This document shows positions 13,664-20,381 of a DNA stretch of 23,157 nt, piece by piece (positions within the stretch are counted from its first letter, which is position 1; each line of letters opens with the position of its first letter). The position numbers were made by a program, and so were the translations under genes. Source of the DNA: a virus; the IMG/VR virus record IMGVR_UViG_3300017727_000170, positions 1-23,157 of that record; one strand, written 5' to 3'. The notes under the pieces are model-generated. The model made no database searches. It was not told where the DNA came from and worked only from the letters and a program-made list of their open reading frames with translations.

Positions 13664-16600
13664 TGGATAATGCGTTTTCTAATCTAATTCCAGAATATCG
13701 TATTGGAAGAGATAATTTTAATTGGTGGATTGGACAGGTTGAAAAACCATCCAGAACTACACCAGAAATTAAAGGTTCTAATCGATATAAAGTTCGTATT
13801 GTAGGTGAGCATCTCAAAGATTGTGAGATTGTCCCTCCTGATGATTTGCCATGGGCATCTGTAATAATGCCTGTGAACTTACCATTTAGTGTTGGAAATT
13901 TAACAGGAACGCATGCACAGTTAAAGCAAGGATCATGGGTAATTGGATTTTACCTAGATCCAGAAAAACAAAAACCAATTATCATGGGGTCAATTGGTAT
14001 GACCCCAGGTGCTACTAAGGTAGTAAATGAATTTCAACCTGGTGAATGTAATTCTTTCACTACATTTCTTGACCCAGATATTGATGTCAATAAAGATGGA
14101 TTACCATCACCAGCAAATAATAGAACACAAACATCATCACAATCTGCTGAATCAACCCCTTCTAGAGAACCAAAAAAATCTAAAGACGGTATACAAACAG
14201 GTGCAGTTCTCTTTGATGAAACTTTAACAGCAGATTTTAATAGTGTAGACCTAGGTCTCGGTATAGAGTATAGTCAGTTCTTTGGAGCTGGTGATGGAAC
14301 GTTTGCTACGTTCGCCACATCATCTGATGGTCTAGAAGGATTGCAAACATCAGTAGAACTATCTGCTGGTTGTCCACATCCATGGGCTCCTCCAGTACCA
14401 CCAGCAATGATTGCTCCTATTGCTGATGGATCCCAAGCATCTGAGGACTGGTGTCAAGAAAGAGCATCTAAGTGTGGTCCTGAAGATCTCAAGACATCAA
14501 CTACCCGTATTATGGGAGAGTTTCTTGCAGAAGTACAAAGAAATAATGGAAATATTGGTACGTACCTAGTTGGCGAAGCAACGGGTGGAATTACCGATGC
14601 TGTATACACAGCTAGGAAATATACAAACAAATTTGTTGCTGTCATTAAACACTTTATTGCTAAAATCAAAGGATTTATTATAGAAAAACTCACGGAAGGA
14701 GTTGAGGCATTAGTAAAAGCAGTGTTAAGACCAGATGGAACTGGAAATGTATTAACACCCGTAGTTGAGTGGTTTAATACTCTACTCAAAGATCTTGGTT
14801 GTAAAATGGCGGACATTGGAGAAAGATTAGTCCAATGGGTGACAGATCTTTTGATGGGTATTATCAATGACATTTACCAGAGTGTAGCATGTCAGATTGA
14901 TGCCATGGTAAATGGTATTCTATCCAAACTAACTTCATTAATGGAAAATATTATTGAAAGTATTCTTGGACCACTACAAGATCTCTTGGGACCAATTGCT
15001 GGCGCTTTAAATTTAGTTGGTGGAGCAATTGCTAAGGTTTTAGATTTCTTGGGCATTTCTTGTAGTGGTCCTGAAGCAAAATGTAGTGAAGAAGATAGTG
15101 AATGTACTAATGGTGAGGAGAAAAAGAAAGAAGGTGACTTCTTAGATGATCTATTAGATAGTATTGATAATCTTTTCCCAGACACTAGTGCTGATACTAA
15201 TCAGTATGTTTGTGATGAAGCGTATGAAGGTAAGAAATTACAACCAACTCGCATTGGGTTCCGTGGTGGCGTATTTGATAGTAACTATGCAAATTCACCT
15301 AAGAACAATCCGAATAGTAACACATACAAGAAGAAGATAGTATATGATATTCAAGACATTGATGTAAAAGAGGGTGATAACGCAGTATTTACAATCACTA
15401 GAAGTGGATATGTAACTGAAGCATCTTCTGTAACTTTTAAAACAGTTGGTGGATCAACAGCAACTCCAAAGAAAGATTTTATTATGGTCACTGATATTGT
15501 TGGTTTTGCTGTAGGAGAGACATCAAAAACAGTTGAAGTCAGAACAATCAATGATAATGATAATGATGAAGGAGATGAAATCTTTTTTGCTAGAATTAAA
15601 CTAAACAGTCCTGATACAACTAGTGGTATTACTACTAGATTCGAGAATAACGTTGCTAAGTGTACAATCAAACAAAAAATTAAAAACAATTTTGACGATT
15701 ATGATCCATATGATCCGTATGAATACACTTTTGATGGTATCATAGAAGAAATTGAAACTGGTATTCCTGACACTCCTGCAGGTGAGAGTTCTGATGATGT
15801 ATCTACAGATCCTTCCTATAAGGTAGTTGCCAACAGAACTTCTGTCTCTGCTGGTGAATTTATTATCTACACTGTTACTACAGAAAATGTTTCTAGTGGT
15901 AGTATTTTAAATTATCGCTTATCACCAAACTTTACTCCTACTCAAATCTTAGGTGGAATTATTTCTTCTAATTTTGTTATTAATGATAATCAGGCAAAGA
16001 TTACTGTTGGTATTGTAGATGAGTATGAATCTGAAACTGAAGAAGTGTTAACATTCAGTATATCTTCTACTAATGCATTTGCAGATGTTCTGGTTATACA
16101 AAACCAAGATATTACTGATGTTGACATCAGTGAAGGTGATACTCCAGAGAATGTATTTACATCTCCAACTGAACCAATTATTGATACAGGTGATATTATT
16201 ACTGATGATAGTGGAAAAATTATTGAGATTCCAGTAACTGTTCCTGGTGGTCCATATACTGAAGCTCCATTTGTAACAATTGGTGGTAATGGTATTGGAG
16301 CATCTGCTACAGCATTGTTGGATAGTGACGGGTTTGTAACAGAGGTTAGAGTGTTATCTGGTGGATATGGATATAAGAAGAATCTAGCATCCAACAACGA
16401 TAAGAGATGTATCATTGATACTTTTACTTTAATACGTCCTGGATTTGGATATCAAAGTTCTCCAACCATTTACATTGATGATGATCCAAGTATTGCTGAA
16501 GCAGTTATTAATCCAGATGGATTCCTTATTGGTGCTAGAGTATTGAATAGACAAGCAACCTTTGAACGAATTCCTAAAATTATTATTGTTGGTGGAGGTG

Positions 16601-16707
16601 GATATGGTGCAAAACTAATGCCATCCCTATCATGTCTATCAGAAGATAGATTGGTCGAAGTTGGTGCTACTAAGATTGGCACTGGTCGTTATGTAGATTG
16701 TCCGTAA
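13663..16707 (+). CDS. 5: gp5-type baseplate hub protein (OB fold, no lysozyme) with Calx-beta and beta-repeat modules
   Basis: 1014 aa. The N-terminal ~115 residues match the gp5/VgrG OB fold: WWIGQVE, RYKVRIVGEH, DDLPWASVIMP, LKQGSWVIGFYLDPEKQKPIIMGSIG. The region ~326-466 is hydrophobic and helical, followed by a Cys-rich patch (CSGPEAKCSEEDSEC). Residues ~556-663 are a Calx-beta domain (DVKEGDNAVFTITRSG; TPKKDFIMV; DNDNDEGDEIFFARI). Residues ~720-820 are a second Ig-like module related to the tape-measure N-terminus. Residues ~855-992 contain 'GG.GY..aP.v.i..g.GA.A.A..dsdGfv..v.v' repeats. No T4-type lysozyme motif is seen, and the spike is encoded by the next gene. In T4, gp5 combines OB fold, lysozyme and spike. 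Start overlaps the previous gene (TAATG). Confidence 0.8.
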   Translation: MDNAFSNLIPEYRIGRDNFNWWIGQVEKPSRTTPEIKGSNRYKVRIVGEHLKDCEIVPPDDLPWASVIMPVNLPFSVGNLTGTHAQLKQGSWVIGFYLDPEKQKPIIMGSIGMTPGATKVVNEFQPGECNSFTTFLDPDIDVNKDGLPSPANNRTQTSSQSAESTPSREPKKSKDGIQTGAVLFDETLTADFNSVDLGLGIEYSQFFGAGDGTFATFATSSDGLEGLQTSVELSAGCPHPWAPPVPPAMIAPIADGSQASEDWCQERASKCGPEDLKTSTTRIMGEFLAEVQRNNGNIGTYLVGEATGGITDAVYTARKYTNKFVAVIKHFIAKIKGFIIEKLTEGVEALVKAVLRPDGTGNVLTPVVEWFNTLLKDLGCKMADIGERLVQWVTDLLMGIINDIYQSVACQIDAMVNGILSKLTSLMENIIESILGPLQDLLGPIAGALNLVGGAIAKVLDFLGISCSGPEAKCSEEDSECTNGEEKKKEGDFLDDLLDSIDNLFPDTSADTNQYVCDEAYEGKKLQPTRIGFRGGVFDSNYANSPKNNPNSNTYKKKIVYDIQDIDVKEGDNAVFTITRSGYVTEASSVTFKTVGGSTATPKKDFIMVTDIVGFAVGETSKTVEVRTINDNDNDEGDEIFFARIKLNSPDTTSGITTRFENNVAKCTIKQKIKNNFDDYDPYDPYEYTFDGIIEEIETGIPDTPAGESSDDVSTDPSYKVVANRTSVSAGEFIIYTVTTENVSSGSILNYRLSPNFTPTQILGGIISSNFVINDNQAKITVGIVDEYESETEEVLTFSISSTNAFADVLVIQNQDITDVDISEGDTPENVFTSPTEPIIDTGDIITDDSGKIIEIPVTVPGGPYTEAPFVTIGGNGIGASATALLDSDGFVTEVRVLSGGYGYKKNLASNNDKRCIIDTFTLIRPGFGYQSSPTIYIDDDPSIAEAVINPDGFLIGARVLNRQATFERIPKIIIVGGGGYGAKLMPSLSCLSEDRLVEVGATKIGTGRYVDCP

Positions 16708-16716
16708 TATAGAATC

Positions 16717-17742
16717 ATGTCAGTAGGAAAAGGAGTCAAGTCAGCAGCAAAACTACCCACAGGGGTAGCAAAACCAAAAAAATCTCCAGAGACACAAGCT
16801 CTATCGGATTGTCTGGATTATAGTACCTTAATTAAGGCAGACGGATCACATATCTATACCAGAAAACTTCCTGGTGAGAATGGTAAGAAGACACTTAGGA
16901 TTGATGGACCAGGAGATAGTGCTGTAGCACTTGATAGTGAAGGAACTATTCGTCTGATCACAGGTATACATGATCCTAATAGGGGTGCAGCTAGTGGTAA
17001 GTTGTTGATCAAGACACAAGGTCAGCAACAAATGCATAAGGAACCATCCGTTATTCAGTATAACGCTGGTGGTGAGAACAAAGAAGCATTGAATGTTCTT
17101 TGTTATGGTGATGTTGTCACTGAAGCAAGAGGTTCTGAGTATACTGTCAGAGCAACGAAGATAACTTTTATCGCAGATGAAGAGTTAACGCTAATGGGTC
17201 AAGGTGGTGTTAAAATCCAAGCAGGTCAAAGTGGTAAAGGAACCATCGATATGGTCTGTGGTAGTTTAAATCAAAGAACCGTAAACTATAAAGAAGTTAT
17301 TACTGGTCAGAAAAAGACAGAAGGTGTATCTGAAGAATCTGTAGTACAATTTGATCCTAGAGCATCTGTAAACATTGTATCTGCTGGATCTATTAACCAT
17401 AAGATTATTGGTGACATGCAGCAACAGGTTGGTGGTGCATTCCATATGGATATATTAGGTAAGAAGATTCCAGGAGGACTTCTTACAGGAGATGGTGTAC
17501 TAAATGCCTATCAACTTAGGACAGTAGCAGGAAAGACAGAGATTACGACAGTAGATCTAGATCTCACTTCAGCAAAAACTACTGTTGAAACAGCAGATTT
17601 AGATCTTACTTCAGCAAAAACTACTCTTAAGACTGCAGACCTTGACATTGCTGCTGCTAAAGTGGATATTGTGGGTACTGCAGACGTTTCTATTACTGGC
17701 GCAAACGTTCGTATCACTGGCGCATTAATTTATCTTAACTAA
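16717..17742 (+). CDS. Baseplate spike protein (separate gp5 C-terminal beta-helix equivalent)
   Basis: A 341-aa protein. The centre contains short beta-strand repeats (GSHIYTRKLPGENGKKTLRIDGPGDSAVALDSEGTIRLITG, ~44-84, and LTLMGQGGVKIQAG, ~157-170). The end holds three 14-residue repeats (TVDLDLTSAKTTVE, ~278-319), then SITGANVRITGALIYLN. Short VxIxG-type repeats ending in an apex are the hallmark of gp5-C/VgrG-type triple-stranded beta-helices that pierce the outer membrane. It lies 9 nt after the OB-fold hub gene, suggesting that the two proteins together replace a single T4 gp5. No strong RBS is seen, so coupling to the hub gene is likely. Confidence 0.75.
   Translation: MSVGKGVKSAAKLPTGVAKPKKSPETQALSDCLDYSTLIKADGSHIYTRKLPGENGKKTLRIDGPGDSAVALDSEGTIRLITGIHDPNRGAASGKLLIKTQGQQQMHKEPSVIQYNAGGENKEALNVLCYGDVVTEARGSEYTVRATKITFIADEELTLMGQGGVKIQAGQSGKGTIDMVCGSLNQRTVNYKEVITGQKKTEGVSEESVVQFDPRASVNIVSAGSINHKIIGDMQQQVGGAFHMDILGKKIPGGLLTGDGVLNAYQLRTVAGKTEITTVDLDLTSAKTTVETADLDLTSAKTTLKTADLDIAAAKVDIVGTADVSITGANVRITGALIYLN
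17548..17673 (+). repeat. Three tandem 42-bp coding repeats in the spike gene
   Basis: The units 17548-17589, 17590-17631 and 17632-17673 encode T-V-D-L-D-L-T-S-A-K-T-T-V-E and diverged copies. The first two are nearly identical at the DNA level (both contain CACTTCAGCAAAAACTACT or TACTTCAGCAAAAACTACT). The third has diverged (ADLDIAAAKVDIV). This suggests growth of the beta-helix by in-frame duplication. Confidence 0.85.
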
Positions 17743-17771
17743 CTGGTAAGATATACTCATCGTAAACTGGC

Positions 17772-17818
17772 ACAAGGGGGGTTGTTTTTTGGACTCAACC
17801 CTGATAAATTAACCTTGT
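17772..17818 (+). other. Nested stem-loop after the spike gene
   Basis: An outer stem ACAAGG (17772-17777) with CCTTGT (17813-17818) and an inner stem GGGTTG (17779-17784) with CAACCC (17796-17801). The T6 run is in the loop, not after the stem, so it is not a standard intrinsic terminator. A smaller stem GGTGC/GCACC follows at 17832-17852. The 17743-17969 gap has no convincing ORF; it holds these stems and the promoter at 17860. Confidence 0.4.
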
Positions 17819-17859
17819 AGCAATCAGAGAAGGTGCCTCAACTAATCGCACCAACTCAC

Positions 17860-17888
17860 TTGACGCTTTCTGCATCATGTGCTATACT
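17860..17888 (+). promoter_or_regulatory. Strong sigma70 promoter with extended -10, for the beta-barrel gene
   Basis: -35 TTGACG (17860-17865), a 17-bp spacer and -10 TATACT (17883-17888) preceded by TGC (extended -10). Predicted start is about 17895. This host-type promoter sits among late-promoter tail genes, so the following gene is likely transcribed early. Confidence 0.75.
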
Positions 17889-17896
17889 TTTAAAGC

Positions 17897-17940
17897 AGTC
17901 GGAAACAACCGACTCTCCATCTGCGGGTAACCACTCCGCA
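17897..17940 (+). other. Two leader hairpins upstream of the beta-barrel gene
   Basis: AGTCGG (17897-17902) pairs with CCGACT (17909-17914) around an AAACAA loop. TGCGG (17922-17926) pairs with CCGCA (17936-17940). The first stem would lie at the extreme 5' end of the mRNA, as for transcripts protected from decay. An A-rich unstructured stretch then leads to the GAGG ribosome-binding site (17956-17959). Confidence 0.6.
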
Positions 17941-17969
17941 AGAAAACAAACAAACGAGGAAAAATTTCA

Positions 17970-18341
17970 ATGATCAAATCCGCATTCGCAGCTGCCGCTG
18001 CTTTGTCCGTCTCTGCTGGTGCCGCTTTCGCTGGTCCCTATGTCAATGTAGAAGCAAACTCAGGATTTACGGGATCCAGCTACAACGGAACTTCCACAGA
18101 CCTTCACGTAGGTTACGAAGGCGCACTAGGTGAAAGCGCATCATACTACGTCCAGGGCGGCGCTACTGTCGTCTCTCCTGACGGTGGCGAGAGCGACACT
18201 GTTCCTTCTGGCAAGGCAGGTCTTGGTATCGGTTTGACCGAAGCACTGGGTGCATACGGTGAAGTTAGCTTCGTCGGTTCTGGCGACAGCAACATCGACC
18301 GTGGTTATGGAACCAAATTGGGTTTGAAGTATTCCTTCTGA
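17970..18341 (+). CDS. Exported small beta-barrel (outer-membrane-like) protein
   Basis: A 123-aa protein. Residues 1-21 are a clear Sec signal peptide (basic MIKS, hydrophobic Ala-rich core, AFA before the predicted cut). The mature ~102 residues show alternating polar/hydrophobic strands: YVNVEANSG, DLHVGYEGAL, SASYYVQGGATVV, GKAGLGIGLTEALGAYGEVSFVG, YGTKLGLKYSF. They end in Phe, the usual C-terminal signature of BAM-assembled outer-membrane proteins. About six to eight strands could form a small OmpA/OmpX-size barrel. The gene has its own sigma70 promoter, leader hairpins and terminator, and higher GC and host-like codon choice than its neighbours. Roles such as altering the host surface or blocking superinfection are guesses. 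Confidence 0.7.
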   Translation: MIKSAFAAAAALSVSAGAAFAGPYVNVEANSGFTGSSYNGTSTDLHVGYEGALGESASYYVQGGATVVSPDGGESDTVPSGKAGLGIGLTEALGAYGEVSFVGSGDSNIDRGYGTKLGLKYSF

Positions 18342-18366
18342 TCCACGGATAATGTGATATAATAAC

Positions 18367-18392
18367 AAGGGACCTACGGGTCCCTTTTTTTT
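18367..18392 (+). terminator. Intrinsic terminator with UACG tetraloop
   Basis: GGGACC (18369-18374), loop TACG, GGTCCC (18379-18384), then eight Ts (18385-18392). Flanking AA/TT can extend the stem. The C(UACG)G loop is an extra-stable UNCG tetraloop. It ends the transcript of the beta-barrel gene. Confidence 0.92.
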
Positions 18393-18395
18393 ATT

Positions 18396-18403
18396 CTAAA
18401 TAC
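18396..18403 (+). promoter_or_regulatory. Late promoter box upstream of the 104-aa gene
   Basis: CTAAATAC directly after the terminator T-run, about 20 nt before the ATG at 18424. It is the same variant as the (-) strand box at 6811-6818. This probably starts a new late transcript of the small-gene cluster. Confidence 0.55.
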
Positions 18404-18423
18404 TCACGACTAATGAGAGGAAT

Positions 18424-18738
18424 ATGCTTTCTACTCAATATCGACTTCGCTTAGAATTTATTTGTAAGAAAATTGCAAATGGAGAGGAAGTCAAACTAGA
18501 TGATATGGTCTGGGCACAAAAACTTGCTAAGTCACATACCACTGCTAGAGATTGGTTACAAAAGGCAAGAAGACAAGCTGCTCAAGACATTGAGGAGGGC
18601 AGTATTGATGATTTTATGAATAGGATGGGTTTAGGAGATCCCGATCCATCCAATCATAAAACGGGATTCGATAGTGCTGATGATATCAAAGATTGGTTTC
18701 AAAGAGACAAACCTGATGACTGGAGACAAAGAGATTGA
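18424..18738 (+). CDS. Conserved cyanophage protein of unknown function
   Basis: A 104-aa protein. The N-terminal ~60 residues are helical with basic patches (MLSTQYRLRLEFICKKIANG, LAKSHTTARDWLQKARRQAA), resembling a small helix-turn-helix-like bundle. The acidic C-terminal part includes GDPDPSNHKTGFDSADDIKDWF and ends DDWRQRD. The pattern matches a protein I associate with T4-like cyanophages, usually labelled hypothetical. A GAGAGG motif (18415-18420) lies just before the ATG with short spacing. Function unknown. Confidence 0.75.
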   Translation: MLSTQYRLRLEFICKKIANGEEVKLDDMVWAQKLAKSHTTARDWLQKARRQAAQDIEEGSIDDFMNRMGLGDPDPSNHKTGFDSADDIKDWFQRDKPDDWRQRD

Positions 18739-18746
18739 GTAGCAAG

Positions 18747-19034
18747 ATGATGTTCGTAGTTGATGCTGGCAACGGCAGATGTATCACTCACGATGGATAC
18801 ATTCAACTCGGTAGTTTCTCTCATAGTGTAGAGAAGCATCTTGAACTATGTCCCGAACAAGAATGGCAGGTAACATATTGGATGCCTGATCCATTTTATA
18901 TGAGATATCCAAGACCAAACTATCAACATACTATGAAGGCGAATGAAGGTTCTCCTAAAACTGATAATGCTACTGATAGTAGACCGAGAGATTTCCCAGA
19001 CCAAGCAACAAATAGATTGGAGAGAACATTATGA
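18747..19034 (+). CDS. Hypothetical protein
   Basis: 95 aa from the ATG at 18747 (MMFVVDAGNGRCITHDGYIQ). A TTG at 18735 overlapping the previous stop would add four residues. The N-terminal half has beta-like segments (VVDAGNGRCITHDGYIQLGSF) and a YWMPDPFYMRYPRPNYQHT stretch. The C-terminal third is polar and probably disordered (DNATDSRPRDFPDQATNRLERTL). Its stop overlaps the next gene's ATG. No family is recognised. Confidence 0.6.
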   Translation: MMFVVDAGNGRCITHDGYIQLGSFSHSVEKHLELCPEQEWQVTYWMPDPFYMRYPRPNYQHTMKANEGSPKTDNATDSRPRDFPDQATNRLERTL

Positions 19035-19177
19035 AAATGTGGGAGACAAAATGCTCTGGGTGTGGTAAAATGACACCAGCAAATGAGTGTCCTCAAGTTG
19101 GATGCTATGTTCAGTCCGAGAAAAGATACAAAAATTCGTTATGTAAACCTTGTTGGTTAAAAAATGAAAAAGATTGA
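19031..19177 (+). CDS. Small zinc-ribbon protein
   Basis: A 48-aa ORF beginning MKMWETKCSGCGKMTPANEC and ending CWLKNEKD. Six cysteines fall in the order CxxC (8, 11), C (20), C (25), CxxC (38, 41), a pattern fitting a zinc ribbon with four of the six as ligands. It starts in an ATGA overlap with the previous gene and overlaps the next by 14 nt, so packing supports a real gene. Possible roles are nucleic-acid binding or protein contacts; neither is shown. Confidence 0.65.
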   Translation: MKMWETKCSGCGKMTPANECPQVGCYVQSEKRYKNSLCKPCWLKNEKD

Positions 19178-19397
19178 GATTACTCCCCAAACATACATTG
19201 ATATGAACAAAGAGTTCATTGAAGATGATATTCCATTCCGAATTGCTGTCCCCACACAAGAAGTGATTGATAAGTGGCAATCACAACCACCACAACATAT
19301 TGGTGTTGTTCATAATGTTGATATGGTTGCTGATATGTGGGCAGAGCACAATAGAATAGAGGAAGAACGCAAACTACAACTAGAACTTGATCTATGA
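19164..19397 (+). CDS. Hypothetical protein
   Basis: A 77-aa acidic protein (MKKIEITPQTYIDMNKEFIE). It has an alternating beta segment IPFRIAVPTQEVIDKWQ, then VVHNVDMVADMWAEHNRIEEERKLQLELDL forming a C-terminal helix. It overlaps the zinc-ribbon gene by 14 nt and the next gene by 4 nt (ATGA). Not recognised. Confidence 0.6.
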   Translation: MKKIEITPQTYIDMNKEFIEDDIPFRIAVPTQEVIDKWQSQPPQHIGVVHNVDMVADMWAEHNRIEEERKLQLELDL

Positions 19398-19582
19398 AAG
19401 ATTTTAACGAACCAGGATCCAATAAAAGTTGGATGGATGAAGGTTTCAAAAAATTTGCAGTTGATACCCAACTACATAATATATGCAAAATATTGGGTGG
19501 TGAAGCAAAGCATTATATTTGCACTGATAAAAAAACCCAGCATCAAAAAATCGTGATAGAATACGATCATCAAAACAAATGA
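19394..19582 (+). CDS. Hypothetical protein
   Basis: A 62-aa protein beginning MKDFNEPGSNKSWMDEGFKK, with two cysteines (HNICKILGG, HYICTDKK) and a basic, His/Gln-rich end. It overlaps both neighbours by 4 nt (ATGA). No family is recognised; gene status rests on operon packing. Confidence 0.55.
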   Translation: MKDFNEPGSNKSWMDEGFKKFAVDTQLHNICKILGGEAKHYICTDKKTQHQKIVIEYDHQNK

Positions 19583-19821
19583 CAACAGCAGTAATCTATT
19601 CAAATGGTAGTCAAGAATGTGAGCGTATTGCTCAACTTCTTCAATCCATCTCAACAGAGTTTCATAGATATGAACTCGGACGACACTTTGAGCAGCATCA
19701 ATTTGAAATGGAATTTGGGGGAGATGCATCATACCCTCAAGTTTCATTAGGTAACAAGCATATTGGTAATATGCATGATACACTAAACTACATGAAGAAC
19801 ATGCACATGCTTGACAAATGA
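19579..19821 (+). CDS. Glutaredoxin-like protein lacking the first active-site cysteine
   Basis: An 80-aa protein with a thioredoxin/glutaredoxin fold pattern: first strand TAVIYSNG, then GSQECERIAQLL where other glutaredoxins have GCPYCxxAxxLL, and a second strand EFHRYELG. The cis-Pro region is YPQVSLGNKHIGNMHDT (Pro53), followed by a last helix LNYMKNMHML. The nucleophilic first Cys of CxxC is Ser11; the second, Cys14, remains. Monothiol glutaredoxins keep the first Cys, so ordinary thiol-disulfide exchange is doubtful. It could serve as a glutathione-binding or scaffold protein. It overlaps the preceding gene by 4 nt. Its stop lies within the promoter at 19811. Confidence 0.75.
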   Translation: MTTAVIYSNGSQECERIAQLLQSISTEFHRYELGRHFEQHQFEMEFGGDASYPQVSLGNKHIGNMHDTLNYMKNMHMLDK

Positions 19822-19839
19822 CCAGGTGTCATATAGAAT
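19811..19839 (+). promoter_or_regulatory. sigma70 promoter for the 65-aa gene and downstream tRNA region
   Basis: A consensus -35 TTGACA (19811-19816), a 17-bp spacer and -10 TAGAAT (19834-19839, one mismatch). Predicted start is near 19846, only about 15 nt before the ATG at 19861. The -35 box overlaps the 3' end of the glutaredoxin-like gene. Confidence 0.65.
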
Positions 19840-19860
19840 ATAAACACACAAAACCTCATC

Positions 19861-20058
19861 ATGAATTATAAACCTTATAGTGTAGAATGGAATAGAAGGC
19901 GTTATCTAGCAGAAGCTATTAAAACCTACTTTAATGATGATGTTGACCCTAACATTGTTGTTGATGACATTCGTGATGTCCTCACAGAGGAGATCGATTA
20001 CTATAGGGGACGTGCTGATGATTTGCAACAAGTAATGGATGGTATCCAAAATGACTAA
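19861..20058 (+). CDS. Conserved small cyanophage-type protein, unknown
   Basis: A 65-aa protein beginning MNYKPYSVEWNRRRYLAEAI, followed by a VDPNIVVDDIRDVLTEEIDYYRGRADDLQQV helical region. The opening motif looks like a small cyanophage protein often found near tRNA genes. No Shine-Dalgarno sequence is visible in the very short predicted leader, so it may be translated from a near-leaderless mRNA. It overlaps the next ORF by 8 nt. Confidence 0.7.
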   Translation: MNYKPYSVEWNRRRYLAEAIKTYFNDDVDPNIVVDDIRDVLTEEIDYYRGRADDLQQVMDGIQND

Positions 20059-20191
20059 AAAGACCGTTAAGAAGATTGATAGACACGGACATGAAGAAAC
20101 TTGGGAGTGGGAAGAAACACCAGAATTAAAACAGTTCATCAAACAGCAGTCAATCATTAAACTGTCTGAACCACCCACACGTCCCGCTTAA
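20051..20191 (+). CDS. Tiny hypothetical protein
   Basis: A 46-aa ORF beginning MTKKTVKKIDRHGHEETWEW, then ETPELKQFIKQQSIIKLSEPPTRPA. It overlaps the 65-aa gene by 8 nt and fills the space up to the tRNA-Leu promoter. It has a basic N-terminus and a Trp-Glu repeat (ETWEWEE). Not recognised; accepted on packing and codon pattern. Confidence 0.5.
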   Translation: MTKKTVKKIDRHGHEETWEWEETPELKQFIKQQSIIKLSEPPTRPA

Positions 20192-20196
20192 TCTGC

Positions 20197-20202
20197 TATA
20201 AT
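20197..20202 (+). promoter_or_regulatory. Extended -10 promoter for tRNA-Leu
   Basis: A perfect TATAAT (20197-20202) preceded by TGC (extended -10). There is no good -35 box at 17 bp. The start would be near 20209, at the first base of the leader stem that abuts the tRNA. Confidence 0.6.
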
Positions 20203-20207
20203 TACAG

Positions 20208-20260
20208 AGTTGAGAGGTAAACCAAATGTGTTTCCTTACGTGAAACCGCCTCTCACAACT
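20208..20260 (+). other. Leader stem abutting tRNA-Leu
   Basis: AGTTGAGAGG (20208-20217) pairs with CCTCTCACAACT (20249-20260) as two 5-bp stems separated by a 2-nt CA bulge, with a 31-nt loop. The 3' arm ends exactly one base before the tRNA acceptor stem, allowing coaxial stacking on the pre-tRNA. This may guide 5' processing. Confidence 0.5.
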
Positions 20261-20343
20261 GCGAGTATGGCGGAATCGGTAGACGCATCAGACTTAAAAT
20301 CTGCTGACCATTGGTCGTGGGAGTTCAAGTCTCCCTACTCGCA
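20261..20343 (+). tRNA. tRNA-Leu (UAA)
   Basis: The acceptor stem GCGAGTA (20261-20267) pairs with TACTCGC (20336-20342), discriminator A20343. The anticodon arm CAGA-CTTAAAA-TCTG gives anticodon TAA. A long variable arm (TGACC ATT GGTC) is typical of class II tRNA-Leu. The T-loop is TTCAAGT. No CCA is encoded (TTC follows). Phage tRNAs of this kind can supplement codon supply in an AT-rich phage. Confidence 0.97.
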
Positions 20344-20381
20344 TTCCTGTGTAAATAACATTACTAGGAAACACTAACACA

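Noticed and set aside
16705-16717. Possible frameshift or split between the gp5-like hub gene and the spike gene
   Set aside because: The spike has its own start and a coherent N-terminus, the hub ends cleanly, and no slippery site is present. Treated as two genes.
17779-17801. Intrinsic terminator after the spike gene
   Set aside because: The T-run is in the loop, and the sequence after the stem is TGATAAATT, so it does not meet the usual pattern.
20349-20359. Late promoter TGTAAATA before the 87-aa gene
   Set aside because: The match is weaker than other late boxes, and the region is probably transcribed through the tRNA; not listed as a feature.
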